A DNA stretch of 64,000 nt from Corynebacterium sp. zg-331. GTDB taxonomy: Bacteria > Actinomycetota > Actinomycetes > Mycobacteriales > Mycobacteriaceae. Shown one piece after another: positions 42,354-52,998 of this stretch (positions within the stretch are counted from its first letter, which is position 1; each line of letters starts with the position of its first letter). The stretch lies in contig NZ_JACMYD010000005.1 of the NCBI RefSeq assembly GCF_014267345.1, positions 79,989 through 143,988 on the forward strand, in the 5' to 3' direction. A program made the position numbers and the translations under genes. Below the pieces are notes generated by a model. That model saw only the letters and a program-made list of their open reading frames with translations, was not told where the DNA came from and did no database searches.

Positions 42354-42972
42354 GGATCAGCCGTAAAGGCAGCTCCGGCCCGTCTTCGGCGGCGACGGTG
42401 AGCATGTCCGCGAGGGCTGGGGCGCTGTTCCACACGGTCACGCGATGCCGACGGATGAGTTCGCACCAGGTAAAGGCGTCGCGCCGGTCGCTCTCCGCGA
42501 TACACACGACGGTGCCGCCCGCACCGAGCAACCCGAAGACGTCGAAGACGCTGAGGTCGAAGTCCAGGGAGGATACGGCGAGAACGCTGTCCTCCGGTCC
42601 AATACCGTGGCGCTCGACGACGGCGGCGACGGTGTTTGTCGCCGCGCGGTGGGTCATGACGACGCCCTTCGGCGTGCCCGTCGATCCGGATGTGAAGATA
42701 ACGTATGCGCGATCGTCACCATCGACGGCGCGCGGCAGGTCGGCCGGGGCGGGTTTCTGCCCATCGTCGTACACCGCCGGGTCCACCTTCTCGATGACCA
42801 CCACCGGCTGCGCAACCTCCCTGACGGCGCGCACGCGTTCATCGGGGTGTCGATGCTCACGGGCAGGTACGCCGCCCCGAGGTACATAACGGCGAGCACC
42901 GCCGCGATCTGGTCGCGCCCCTTCGGCAGCCGGATCAACACCAGGTCGCCCGGAGTGACCTGGTCTGCCCAT
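42205..42972 (-). CDS. NRPS segment: core of adenylation domain A1
   Basis: Coding part from about 42846 to 42247. It carries ERVRAVREVAQPVVVIEKVD, the A3 loop YVIFTSGSTGTPKGVVMTHR, the pocket region LDFDLSVFDVFGLLGAGG, TVWNSAPALADML and LILVSGDWVSP, ending at VVAMGG, where a run of seven G shifts the frame. Pocket residues D-L-F-N-L-S-M-I resemble the cysteine code, so A1 probably activates cysteine. Confidence 0.72.
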   Translation of the reverse strand: MGRPGHSGRPGVDPAAEGARPDRGGARRYVPRGGVPAREHRHPDERVRAVREVAQPVVVIEKVDPAVYDDGQKPAPADLPRAVDGDDRAYVIFTSGSTGTPKGVVMTHRAATNTVAAVVERHGIGPEDSVLAVSSLDFDLSVFDVFGLLGAGGTVVCIAESDRRDAFTWCELIRRHRVTVWNSAPALADMLTVAAEDGPELPLRLILVSGDWVSPTLPARIRAITEDRAVSGDGHAVGARVVAMGGSHRERDLVE

Positions 42973-44540
42973 CCCACCGCGAGCCGCAGCGCTGCACGGT
43001 GGAGTTCAGCATAGGTAAGGTTCTCGCCGCGGGCGGGATCGACGACAGCCGTGGCGCCCGGACGCGCCTCGACCTGCCGCAGCCACGCCCCGTGGAGGGT
43101 CGGCGTCTCGACGGCGGCATCCACCGACGGCATGGAGTTCACAACAGCACGCCGGTCGGCAACGGCACGGGATAGCCGCACAATCTCGTCGATCGGTCGC
43201 CCACCACATCGACGAAGCTCCCCCACCGAACCCGACCCCACCGCAGCGAGGCGGTCCAGTGCGTCGGCCACCGTCCCGAGCAGCTCTGGGCCAAAGGCTC
43301 CGGGGAAGGCACCGTCGCGCACGTCGAGGGCCACGCAGATCTCCTCCGGGACGAGGTGGAGAATCTGCAGATCAACGAGAACCTGCGGGGTCACCGATCC
43401 CGTCGCCGTCAGCCGCCCAAACACCTCCAGCACCTCGGTGGTGAGCAGCACCTCCTCCCCACCGCACGTGAGCACGAACGGCAGGCTCCCGCCATGTCCC
43501 TCGCCACGGTAGAGCAGCGCGCGCATTTCTTCCGTGGAATCCAGCCCGGCACGAATACGGCGGCGCAACTCGGCGCTTGCCTCTAGCGCGGCCTCGCCGA
43601 GGGTTCGACCTATCGCCGACGGCGGGCGAACGGCCCACGTTCGCGTCCGGTCTAGAACGTCGTCGGGGGTACGACGGGCGCTGAGGCCGGGGACGATAAT
43701 GGTGAGATCCTCGTTTCCGCACCACAGGCCGAGGGCATGGCGGTACACCGCGAGCAGGAGCCCCGAACGGGTGGTTCCCATCGCGTCGGCGACCGCACCG
43801 ATGGCCGCCCAGGACGCCGGATCGAGCCTGTGGGCGTGCCTGGTCACGGTTCGTTCCGGGGCGCCGACGAGCGGAATAGTCGGACCGGCGGGGAGGGGAT
43901 CCGGCTGCGGCATGGCGTCGTCGATCTTCGATGCCTTCGTCGTGGCCGTCCCCTCGCGAGCGGCGATGTCTGCGAAGGTCACCCACGGCCGGGTCACGTC
44001 GGCGGCGCGGTACGCAGCGGCCAATTCCCGGATGATGATGCCCACGCCTACGAGGTCTGCGACCGCAAGGGAGATCCCGATGTGAAGAATCCCCAGCTCA
44101 CGGCCGTCGTCGGCATGCCAGTGCAGGATATCCAGCCACCCAGACTCCCCGAGCTCGTGATCGGCATGTCTGCCGAGGATCTCTCGACGGTGATCGACCA
44201 GGTACGCAGCGAGATCCTCGTCCGTGCCCGCGCCCGTGAACTCCGTGATGGTCAGCGGCAGACGAGCCTCCCTGCCGTTATCGACGTGTCTGCCATCGAC
44301 GATGGTGGAGCGCAGCACCGGGTGGCGACGCAAGGCGGCAACAGCGGAGCGCATCCGATCAGGGTCCACGGGTACACCGGTGAACTCGAAGAGGGCGAGG
44401 CAGTCGACGCCGCCGTGGAGCTGATCCCCCGAGCGGCCAGAGAGGTACGCCCGTTGCGTGCCGGTCAGCGACCTTGTTGTCTCCCTGGGCGTCGCATAAT
44501 CGCTGGTAGTGCGACCGTGCGTGACTCGTTGCGGCTTCAA
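42654..44540 (-). CDS. NRPS segment: Cy1 and start of A1 (N-terminus of the synthetase)
   Basis: The true N-terminus: a TTG start at 44540 with strong GGAGGG. Cy1 occupies ~25-440 (LTGTQRAYLSGRSGDQLHGG; HIGISLAVADLVGVG in place of the usual DxxxxD motif; LPFVLTCGGEEV). It is followed by the A1 N-terminal lobe (LTYAELHRAALRLAVGWADQ, YLGAAYLPVSIDTP). No carrier domain precedes Cy1, so the starter acyl group must come from a separate protein. The frame breaks at 42844-42847, where four G (plus strand) should be five. Confidence 0.78.
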   Translation of the reverse strand: MKPQRVTHGRTTSDYATPRETTRSLTGTQRAYLSGRSGDQLHGGVDCLALFEFTGVPVDPDRMRSAVAALRRHPVLRSTIVDGRHVDNGREARLPLTITEFTGAGTDEDLAAYLVDHRREILGRHADHELGESGWLDILHWHADDGRELGILHIGISLAVADLVGVGIIIRELAAAYRAADVTRPWVTFADIAAREGTATTKASKIDDAMPQPDPLPAGPTIPLVGAPERTVTRHAHRLDPASWAAIGAVADAMGTTRSGLLLAVYRHALGLWCGNEDLTIIVPGLSARRTPDDVLDRTRTWAVRPPSAIGRTLGEAALEASAELRRRIRAGLDSTEEMRALLYRGEGHGGSLPFVLTCGGEEVLLTTEVLEVFGRLTATGSVTPQVLVDLQILHLVPEEICVALDVRDGAFPGAFGPELLGTVADALDRLAAVGSGSVGELRRCGGRPIDEIVRLSRAVADRRAVVNSMPSVDAAVETPTLHGAWLRQVEARPGATAVVDPARGENLTYAELHRAALRLAVGWADQVTPGDLVLIRLPKGRDQIAAVLAVMYLGAAYLPVSIDTPMNACAPSGRLRSRWWSSRRWTRRCTTMGRNPPRPTCRAPSMVTIAHTLSSHPDRRARRRASS

Positions 44541-44557
44541 TATTTCCCTCCAGAAGG

Positions 44558-44576
44558 TAAGGTATGGCTCACATAA
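44558..44576 (-). promoter_or_regulatory. DtxR/IdeR-type iron box over the NRPS promoter
   Basis: Minus-strand TTATGTGAGCCATACCTTA matches TWAGGTTAGSCTAACCTWA at 15 of 19 positions by eye. It overlaps the -10 TATTAT (44578-44573; -35 candidate TTTCAC 17 bases upstream) and ends six bases before the GGAGGG ribosome site of the NRPS gene. DtxR-Fe(II) binding here would repress the whole leftward operon in iron-rich cells. Confidence 0.68.
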
Positions 44577-44675
44577 TATCCCACACGGCCAGCAAGTGAA
44601 AACTCTTACAACACGATGCGATAGAGGAACCCCTCACCGACATACACCATCGGACATAAAAGCACACTACACAAA

Positions 44676-44693
44676 AGTTCAAATAGTCGAACT
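44676..44693. promoter_or_regulatory. Inverted repeat in the NRPS/MFS divergent region
   Basis: AGTTC, eight bases, GAACT, inside AT-rich sequence (AAAAGTTC...GAACTCTTTT) about 75 bases before the MFS start. It could be an operator for the exporter promoter. The remaining 44541-44769 spacer has no gene. GGAGGAACAC precedes the MFS GTG/ATG region. Confidence 0.3.
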
Positions 44694-44769
44694 CTTTTCT
44701 TCAATGGTATACGGTAGCACTGAGATCTATCTCCGATAACCACCCCGCATTCCCCTCCAGGAGGAACAC

Positions 44770-46296
44770 GTGAAAGTCCGTTGGCTCACCACCGTCGTCG
44801 CCCTCTCGGCGGCGATCATGACGCTCGACATGACCGTCGTGACCATCGCCCTTCCGGATATCACCCGAGAGTTCTCTGCTGGCCTCGACGACGCCCAATG
44901 GATCGTCAACGCCTACGTCCTCGTCTTCGCCGCGCTCCTCCTCGGCGTCGGCGCCCTCTCCGATCACATGCCGCGACACCGGCTCTTCATCCTTGGCCAC
45001 CTCATCTTCGGGGCATCATCCCTGTTCTGCGCGCTGTCCAGCTCTTCCGGAATGCTCATCGCCGGGCGAGTGTGCCAGGCCATCGGCGCGACGCTCGTCT
45101 TCGGCACCTGCATGCCGCTCATCGCCGACGCCCACGAGGGCAACGACGCCGCCCGCTCCCGCGCCGTCGGCGCGTTCATGGCCGCGGGCGCACTGGCCGC
45201 GGCCCTCGGCCCGCTGATCGGCGGACTCCTCGTCGGCGGCGGGGGCTGGCGGTGGATCTTCACCATGAATATCCCCGTCAGCATCATCGCCATGGTTGTC
45301 ATGGCTCTCGTCGCGCCGAATAACACGCGCGTGACGCGGAAAACCACCGGACGAGACTGGGCGTCCACCGTGCTCGTCGCCCTAGGTCTCTTCTGCGCGA
45401 ACTACGCCCTCGTCACCGGCCCCAACGACGGCTGGAACAGCACGAACGTTCTCGCGACGATTATCGCCGCCGTCTTTTTCCTCGCGGTATTCGTCGTTAT
45501 TCAACTGCGTGCGGGTGAGGACGCCCTGCTCGATCTCCGCCTATTCTCCGTCCCCTCTTTCAGCGCGGCGATCATCCTGTCCTTCACCGGACGCCTCGTC
45601 ACCTTCGGCCTGCTGACGTACCTGATCTTCTGGCTTTCCGGCATCCAGGCCCTCTCACCGATCGGGATGGACCTCGTTCTCCTCGCGCTCGCCATGCCAA
45701 TGGTCATCATCGCCGCGCCGTCGTCGGCCCTGGAGAAAACGGGCAAGGTTAACATCGTCACAAGTGTGGCGATGATCATCACCGCCATCGGCCTGCTCTG
45801 GGCGGCCCTCGCCCTCGGACCCGACTCAACTTGGTGCTCAGCGATCGGCCCCCTGCTCATCACAGGCATCGGTGCCGGGCTAGCCATGCCACACATGATG
45901 AACATCACCATCTCGGTCGTTCCCGCCTCTCGGTCAGGCGCGGCCACCGGTGCCACAAACAGCGCCTTCCCTCTTGGCACCGCCACCGGCGTGGCGATCT
46001 TCGGGGCGATCCTCACCTCTCACATCGACTCACTGGCGTGGGCGTCTGCCCCTGTGCGGGAGGCCGCGAGCGCCGGGCGGGTCGATCTGCTGCGCAGTGT
46101 CCTGTCGGAACCCCAGGTGCACGAGGTCACGGAGGCGTTCATGGCCGGGCTGGACACGATTCTTATCACCGGCGCAGCGGTCTCCGTGGTCTGCGGCCTC
46201 ATCTGCTTCGTCTCGATCCGCCAGGAGGATCGGCACGTGGCCGCGGACGCCGGGATGGACACCCGGACAAGCGACGGATCCGCGTCCCATTCGTAG
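44770..46296 (+). CDS. MFS exporter, DHA2 (14-helix) type, probable siderophore efflux
   Basis: 508 residues with the DHA2 signature opening (LSAAIMTLDMTVVTIALPDI), motif A-like GVGALSDHMPRHRLFILG and about 14 hydrophobic helices. TCCAGGAGGAACACG precedes the start. It is divergent from the NRPS operon across a regulated spacer. Transporters of this class export newly made siderophores or resemble YbtX-like helpers, so secretion of the NRPS product is the natural guess. The hydrophilic tail is short and Asp/Thr-rich. Confidence 0.82.
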   Translation: MKVRWLTTVVALSAAIMTLDMTVVTIALPDITREFSAGLDDAQWIVNAYVLVFAALLLGVGALSDHMPRHRLFILGHLIFGASSLFCALSSSSGMLIAGRVCQAIGATLVFGTCMPLIADAHEGNDAARSRAVGAFMAAGALAAALGPLIGGLLVGGGGWRWIFTMNIPVSIIAMVVMALVAPNNTRVTRKTTGRDWASTVLVALGLFCANYALVTGPNDGWNSTNVLATIIAAVFFLAVFVVIQLRAGEDALLDLRLFSVPSFSAAIILSFTGRLVTFGLLTYLIFWLSGIQALSPIGMDLVLLALAMPMVIIAAPSSALEKTGKVNIVTSVAMIITAIGLLWAALALGPDSTWCSAIGPLLITGIGAGLAMPHMMNITISVVPASRSGAATGATNSAFPLGTATGVAIFGAILTSHIDSLAWASAPVREAASAGRVDLLRSVLSEPQVHEVTEAFMAGLDTILITGAAVSVVCGLICFVSIRQEDRHVAADAGMDTRTSDGSASHS

Positions 46297-46342
46297 TCGC
46301 GTCCCGCACCCGAGGCATCGAAAATAAAGGGAATATCACGAG

Positions 46343-46415
46343 TGCCCCAGAGAGGATTCGAACCTCCGACACCCGCTTTAGGAGAGCGGTGCTCTATCCA
46401 CTGAGCTACTGGGGC
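46343..46415 (-). tRNA. tRNA-Arg (anticodon CCT)
   Basis: 73 bases fold as a full cloverleaf: acceptor GCCCCAG/CTGGGGC, D-arm GCTCAGTGGATAGAGC, anticodon loop CTCCTAA (CCT), T-arm GGAGGTTCGAATCCTC. CCA is not encoded; C follows the discriminator A. It reads AGG codons. The siderophore island ends 47 bases away, so this tRNA may be the integration target. It lies 17 bases downstream of folA on the same strand. Confidence 0.96.
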
Positions 46416-46432
46416 CTGAGAGGCAGCCTACC

Positions 46433-46888
46433 CTATGGGCGCTCGTATCTCAGAAAGCGGTACCGCGTTTCCTGCCCTCGCCACCCGGAGTCGCTCACCA
46501 GCACCATGCGATCGGGTATTGCCGGAGCGAATACCGGCGTGGGCACTCGCACCTGGGTATCTACCACGGTCATCTCCACCACATCCACGGCGTCGATCGT
46601 CTGCGCGTAGATCTCCCCGCCACCGATGATCCACCCCTCCCCCGGGATCCGGGTGCTCACCCCCGCCCCGCGCGACCACTCCCCCGCCGCCCGTCGGGAA
46701 AGCACAATGTTCTCCCGACCCGGCAGCGGTTTTTTAGGCAGCGATTCCCAGGTGCGCCGCCCCATGATGACGGGGGCCCCGAGGGTCACCTCCTTGAAGT
46801 GGCGCAGATCCTCCGGCAGGTGCCAGGGGATGCCGGTGCCGTCCCCGATCACGCCCGCCCTATCCTGGGCCCAGATCGCGCCGAGCAC
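46433..46888 (-). CDS. folA: Dihydrofolate reductase
   Basis: 151 residues from a GTG at 46888 that shares its G with the thyA stop (TAGTG). DHFR motifs: IWAQDRAGVIGDGTGIPWHL, EDLRHFKEVTLGAPVIMGRR, LPGRENIVLSRR, IIGGGEIYAQ. It reduces dihydrofolate made by ThyA back to tetrahydrofolate. It is translationally coupled to thyA in a classical thyA-folA operon. Confidence 0.95.
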   Translation of the reverse strand: MLGAIWAQDRAGVIGDGTGIPWHLPEDLRHFKEVTLGAPVIMGRRTWESLPKKPLPGRENIVLSRRAAGEWSRGAGVSTRIPGEGWIIGGGEIYAQTIDAVDVVEMTVVDTQVRVPTPVFAPAIPDRMVLVSDSGWRGQETRYRFLRYERP

Positions 46889-47688
46889 TAGACGGACACC
46901 TGCGCGGAAATCGTGGGGTGGGGATCGTAGCCCACCACCTCGACGTCAGAGAAATCATACTCAAAGAGCGAGGCCGCCTTGCGCAGTTTCAGCTGCGGGT
47001 AGGGGCGCGGCTCGCGCGCAAGCTGCTGGGCCACCTGGCTGCGGTGATTGTGATAGACGTGGCAATCCCCGCCGGTCCAGATGAACTCGCCTACCTCCAG
47101 GCCCGCCTGCTGAGCGAACATGTGGGTGAGCAAAGCATAGGAAGCGATGTTGAAAGGCACCCCGAGAAACATGTCCGCCGAGCGCTGATAGAGCTGGCAG
47201 CTGAGCTTGCCGTCGGCCACGTACAGCTGGAAGAACAGGTGACAGGGCGGCAGCGCCATGTTTTCTAGTTCCGCAACATTCCACGCGGAGACGACGTTGC
47301 GCCGGGAATCCGGGTTGGCCTTCAGCGTCTCCAGCGCCCGGGTGATCTGGTCGATGTGCCCACCACCGGGGGTGGGCCAGCTGCGCCACTGCACGCCGTA
47401 GACGGGGCCGAGTTCCCCATCCGCATCGGCCCATTCGTTCCAGATGCGGATGCCGTGATCCTGAAGCCACCGCACGTTGGAGTCACCCCGCAGGAACCAC
47501 AGCAGCTCCCCCACGACGGCCTTGAAGTACACCCGCTTGGTGGTCAGCAGAGGAAAGGAGTCCGCTAGGTTGTAGCGCAGTTGCGCGCCAAAGATGCTGG
47601 TGGTTCCGGTTCCCGTGCGGTCGCCCTTGGCGGTGCCTTCCTCCATGATGCGGCGGAGCAGATCCTCGTACGGGGTGGCGATCGTCAT
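46888..47688 (-). CDS. thyA: Thymidylate synthase
   Basis: 266 residues, complete. [20 protein letters not shown] at the N-terminus, active-site Cys in [14 protein letters not shown], and [34 protein letters not shown] for dUMP binding. It makes dTMP from dUMP with methylene-THF. It is first gene of the thyA-folA operon and divergent from the Tat-exported hydrolase, with 35 bases between the starts. Confidence 0.96.
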   Translation of the reverse strand: MTIATPYEDLLRRIMEEGTAKGDRTGTGTTSIFGAQLRYNLADSFPLLTTKRVYFKAVVGELLWFLRGDSNVRWLQDHGIRIWNEWADADGELGPVYGVQWRSWPTPGGGHIDQITRALETLKANPDSRRNVVSAWNVAELENMALPPCHLFFQLYVADGKLSCQLYQRSADMFLGVPFNIASYALLTHMFAQQAGLEVGEFIWTGGDCHVYHNHRSQVAQQLAREPRPYPQLKLRKAASLFEYDFSDVEVVGYDPHPTISAQVSV

Positions 47689-47723
47689 GGGGCATAAGCC
47701 TACCCCTGCTAGAGTCAGAGCGC

Positions 47724-48416
47724 ATGAAACAACTGAACCGTCGCACTCTGCTCAAGAGCGCGAGCGTGGCGCTGGCGGGGGCCGGGGCCCTGGCCGCCAC
47801 GCCGCATCGCACCGTGGTGGATTTCTCCGCCGGGGTACCCTCCGCCGAGGCCATCAAGGCCGCCGGACACATCGGTGCGGTGCGCTACGTCTCCCGCCCG
47901 CGCGAGCCCTGGATGAAAGGCAAACCGGTCACCATCGCGGAGACGCGGCACCTGGACACCGCCAGCGTGTATCAATACGGCAAGGCGGAGACCGCCGATT
48001 GGCGCCGGGGAGCAGCGGGCGCGGCGGAGCACGTGCCCCAGGCCATCGGCTTCCATGTCGCGGCTGGCGGCCCCCGCAACCGCCCCATTTATATGGCCAT
48101 CGACGATAACCCCTCCGGCGAGGAATACGAGCAGTTGATCCTGCCCTACCTCGCCGCCTGCAAGGCCGCGCTGGAGGCCGGGGGCTACCGGCTGGGCGTC
48201 TATGCCAACTACCCCACCATCGAACGGTGCCTAGCCGATGGCCTGGGCGAGTTCTTCTGGCAGCACGACTGGGGTTCCGAGGGAAAGATCCACCCCAGGG
48301 CCACCATTCACCAGGTGGCCGGGTGGCAGTCCACGATCGAGGGCGTGGCCGTGGACATTAATAATGTGTATGCCACCGACTGGGGTCAGTGGCGCGCCCC
48401 GCTTATTCAGCCTTGA
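47724..48416 (+). CDS. Tat-exported glycoside-hydrolase-like protein (DUF1906)
   Basis: 230 residues. A twin-arginine signal, [20 protein letters not shown], is followed by a DUF1906 / Rv2525c-like TIM-barrel: [79 protein letters not shown]. The related mycobacterial protein Rv2525c affects the cell envelope. The substrate is unknown and probably a cell-wall glycan. It is convergent with the FKBP gene, a 14-base overlap. Confidence 0.85.
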   Translation: MKQLNRRTLLKSASVALAGAGALAATPHRTVVDFSAGVPSAEAIKAAGHIGAVRYVSRPREPWMKGKPVTIAETRHLDTASVYQYGKAETADWRRGAAGAAEHVPQAIGFHVAAGGPRNRPIYMAIDDNPSGEEYEQLILPYLAACKAALEAGGYRLGVYANYPTIERCLADGLGEFFWQHDWGSEGKIHPRATIHQVAGWQSTIEGVAVDINNVYATDWGQWRAPLIQP

Positions 48417-48762
48417 GCAGGTCGATGACGAAGACGAGGGTGCGGCCGGACAGCGGGTGTCCGCCACCGGCGGGACCGTAGGCCTGCTCCGGGGGGCACA
48501 CCAGCAGGCGACGCCCGCCCACCTTCATGCCGGGGATTCCCTCCTGCCAGCCGGCGATGAGACGGTCGAGGGAAAATTCGATGCTCTGCTTGCGGTCCCA
48601 GGAGGAATCAAACTCCTGTCCCGTCTCAAAGTCCACGCCCACGTAGTGGACTTCCACGGTGCCGCCGGGCTGCGCCTCCGGGCCCTCTCCCACCACCAGG
48701 TCCTCGATGCGCAGGGCCTCGGGGGCGGGGCCAGCCGGGATGTCGATCTGCGGCTTTTCCAT
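48403..48762 (-). CDS. FKBP-type peptidyl-prolyl cis-trans isomerase
   Basis: 119 residues from the ATG at 48762 with AAGGAGACTGTAACCC upstream; a longer frame to 48801 lacks that support. FKBP fold: [71 protein letters not shown]. It is a small cytoplasmic folding catalyst. It lies just downstream of gltA on the same strand, separated by the gltA terminator. This gltA-fkbP order is common in corynebacteria (from memory). Confidence 0.92.
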   Translation of the reverse strand: MEKPQIDIPAGPAPEALRIEDLVVGEGPEAQPGGTVEVHYVGVDFETGQEFDSSWDRKQSIEFSLDRLIAGWQEGIPGMKVGGRRLLVCPPEQAYGPAGGGHPLSGRTLVFVIDLLKAE

Positions 48763-48815
48763 TGGGTTACAGTCTCCTTGGTCTTGGGTACGGGAACTCA
48801 CAGCCCATTCATACG

Positions 48816-48871
48816 AAAAAGGGCCGAGGAGCCATGGAAACCATTATAAATGGTTGCTAGGCTCCCCGGCC
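48816..48871 (-). terminator. Intrinsic terminator of gltA
   Basis: GGCCGGGGAGCC ... GGCTCCTCGGCC (outer stem, 48871-48822), with an inner AACCATT/AATGGTT pairing, followed on the minus strand by TTTTT (48820-48816). The hairpin is long and perfectly placed 13 bases after the gltA stop. Confidence 0.85.
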
Positions 48872-48884
48872 GCAGCGGCACTTC

Positions 48885-50180
<1,296 letters not shown>

Positions 50181-50238
50181 AGTTATCCCTTTCTCGATTA
50201 CTTGGACAATCTAAACCGTACACTCAAATCAAGTTTGA

Positions 50239-51447
<1,209 letters not shown>

Positions 51448-51488
51448 GTTACAGTGGTGTGGTGAGCATTTCATCCCAAGGAGGCCAG

Positions 51489-52190
51489 ATGCGCGAGCTG
51501 CACCTCATTCGCGGCGAATCCACGGCAAGCACCCTGGTATTAAGCGACTCCCCCGAGGGGGAGCGCTTCAGCCTGGCCGCCGACGAGGTACGCGCCATGC
51601 TCACTTCCGCCGAGGATAAAAGCGAGGCCCGCACGCTGTCCCTGCGCCCCCGCGACATTCAAGATCGCATCCGCAGCGGGGCCACGATCAGCCAGGTGGC
51701 GGAGCACATGGGGGTGACCGAGGCCCGGGTGGAGCCTTATGCCCACCCCGTGTTGCTCGAGCGAGCGAGGATCGCGGAGTTGGCCAAAAACTCCCACCCC
51801 GTGCGCGAGGACGGCCCGGCGCGCCTGAGCCTCTGGGAGGTGCTGGCCACCGCCCTGGCCGCCCGCGGCGAGGACCTTACCGCCAGCACCTGGGACGCCC
51901 ACCGCGAGGCTGGGGGGCAGTGGATCGTGGTGGTGACCTGGGGCGACCACCGCGCGGAATGGACGCTGCAAAATCACACCTCGTCCTCCGCGACCACCGT
52001 GGCGCGCAACCCGCTGGCCGCCGAACTCATGGATCCGCCCCGGCTCGCGCCGGTGGTCGAGGAGTCCGAGCCCCCACAGGAGGAGGAGCCACCCGCCGCG
52101 CCCGTCAAGAAACGACGCAAGGCGGTCACCCCGCATTGGGAGGACGTGCTGCTGGGCGTCCGAACTAACACCAAGCGTCCCCGGTCATAG
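51489..52190 (+). CDS. sepH: Septation protein SepH (DUF3071)
   Basis: 233 residues from the ATG at 51489 with AAGGAGGCCAG upstream; a longer frame belongs to serC antisense phase. The N-terminal DUF3071 domain (MRELHLIRGESTASTLVLSD, TLSLRPRDIQDRIRSGATIS, VAEHMGVTEARVEPYAHPVL) contains a helix-turn-helix-like motif. The C-terminal third is Pro/Glu-rich with a basic cluster, KKRRKAVTPHWEDVLLGVR. In Streptomyces and Mycobacterium SepH binds and stimulates FtsZ assembly. The length is short for the family. Confidence 0.88.
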   Translation: MRELHLIRGESTASTLVLSDSPEGERFSLAADEVRAMLTSAEDKSEARTLSLRPRDIQDRIRSGATISQVAEHMGVTEARVEPYAHPVLLERARIAELAKNSHPVREDGPARLSLWEVLATALAARGEDLTASTWDAHREAGGQWIVVVTWGDHRAEWTLQNHTSSSATTVARNPLAAELMDPPRLAPVVEESEPPQEEEPPAAPVKKRRKAVTPHWEDVLLGVRTNTKRPRS

Positions 52191-52191
52191 C

Positions 52192-52983
52192 ATGTACGAA
52201 AAGCCGGTGACCCTGTGGTTCGTCTCCGCCCCCGATCCCGCCGCGGTGCTGTCCAAGGAACCGCGCGCCGACCGCGGGTTTGGGCGCAAGTATCTGGCGC
52301 AGTTCAATCCCTCCTGGCCCGTCACGCCCATCGGCCAGTTTCCGTTTAACCGCTCGGCCCCGGCCTCCCGCGGGGAGTTCTATATCGCGGCTTTCCCGGG
52401 TGTAGCCCTGGTGCACACACTGGTGCCGGACGCGTCGAAGCTCTCGCGCCTGGATGCCTCCCTGCGCGCCTCAATCCCGGCGCGGGACGTGTACGCGATC
52501 AGCGCCGGCGAGGATGATTTTGGCGCCTTCGCCCACTGGCACGAGGGGGATTTGCAGCGCAGCCTGGGTGCGCGCCGCGAGGAACTCTTCGAGGACATCG
52601 GCCTGCCCGAGCCTTTCGAAGGGCCATACTGGGCCGGCCTGCGCGCCGACCCGGCGGGAGGGATCGCCCTGCCCTTCGTCCCAGCGGATCTAGCCCGCGA
52701 GGCGCAGCGGTCGTGGCTGGGGGTGGACGTCTCCCCCGAGGGACCGGATATTCAGGTAGCGGGCTTTGCCATCGACGGCCGCCCGGAACCTCGGGTGGAT
52801 GCTCCCACCGGCAGCCGGATGAGCATGGAGGAGTGGGCCGCGGACGCCACGGCCAAGCTCGGCCTGGGACCGGGCACCGCGCAGTACGACGACTACGAGC
52901 GCCACCAGGACGGCGACGAATTCACCCGCCTCGCCGAGACCATTACCCGCCGCCTGCAGTCGTGGTGGCGGTTCCGCCGCTAG
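52192..52983 (+). CDS. Conserved actinobacterial protein (DUF6928-like)
   Basis: 263 residues starting MYEKPVTLWFVSAPDPAAVL, one base after the sepH stop, so probably cotranscribed. It contains FNPSWPVTPIGQFPFNRSAP, VYAISAGEDDFGAFAHWHEG and FEGPYWAGLRADPAGGIALP, a pattern I associate with the DUF6928 family of corynebacteria and relatives. No signal peptide or membrane segment. The biochemical role is unknown. Confidence 0.7.
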   Translation: MYEKPVTLWFVSAPDPAAVLSKEPRADRGFGRKYLAQFNPSWPVTPIGQFPFNRSAPASRGEFYIAAFPGVALVHTLVPDASKLSRLDASLRASIPARDVYAISAGEDDFGAFAHWHEGDLQRSLGARREELFEDIGLPEPFEGPYWAGLRADPAGGIALPFVPADLAREAQRSWLGVDVSPEGPDIQVAGFAIDGRPEPRVDAPTGSRMSMEEWAADATAKLGLGPGTAQYDDYERHQDGDEFTRLAETITRRLQSWWRFRR

Positions 52984-52998
52984 CGATCGGCCGCCGAA

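Larger units (their letters stand above)
32071..44540 (-). pseudogene. Siderophore NRPS gene, ~4150 codons, interrupted by three homopolymer frameshifts
   Basis: One assembly-line gene read through four open segments. Domain order: Cy1-A1-PCP1-Cy2-(degenerate MT)-PCP2-Cy3-PCP3-Cy4-A2[MT inserted]-PCP4-TE. TTG start at 44540 with GGAGGGAAATA upstream. The frame breaks are at C/G runs: G-run 42844-42847 (one base short), C-run 42235-42241 (one base extra) and C-run 41107-41109 (one base short). Each break joins perfectly conserved protein, so the gene may be intact in the cell and the breaks may be sequencing errors. As written it cannot give a full protein, hence the pseudogene label. Confidence 0.7.
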
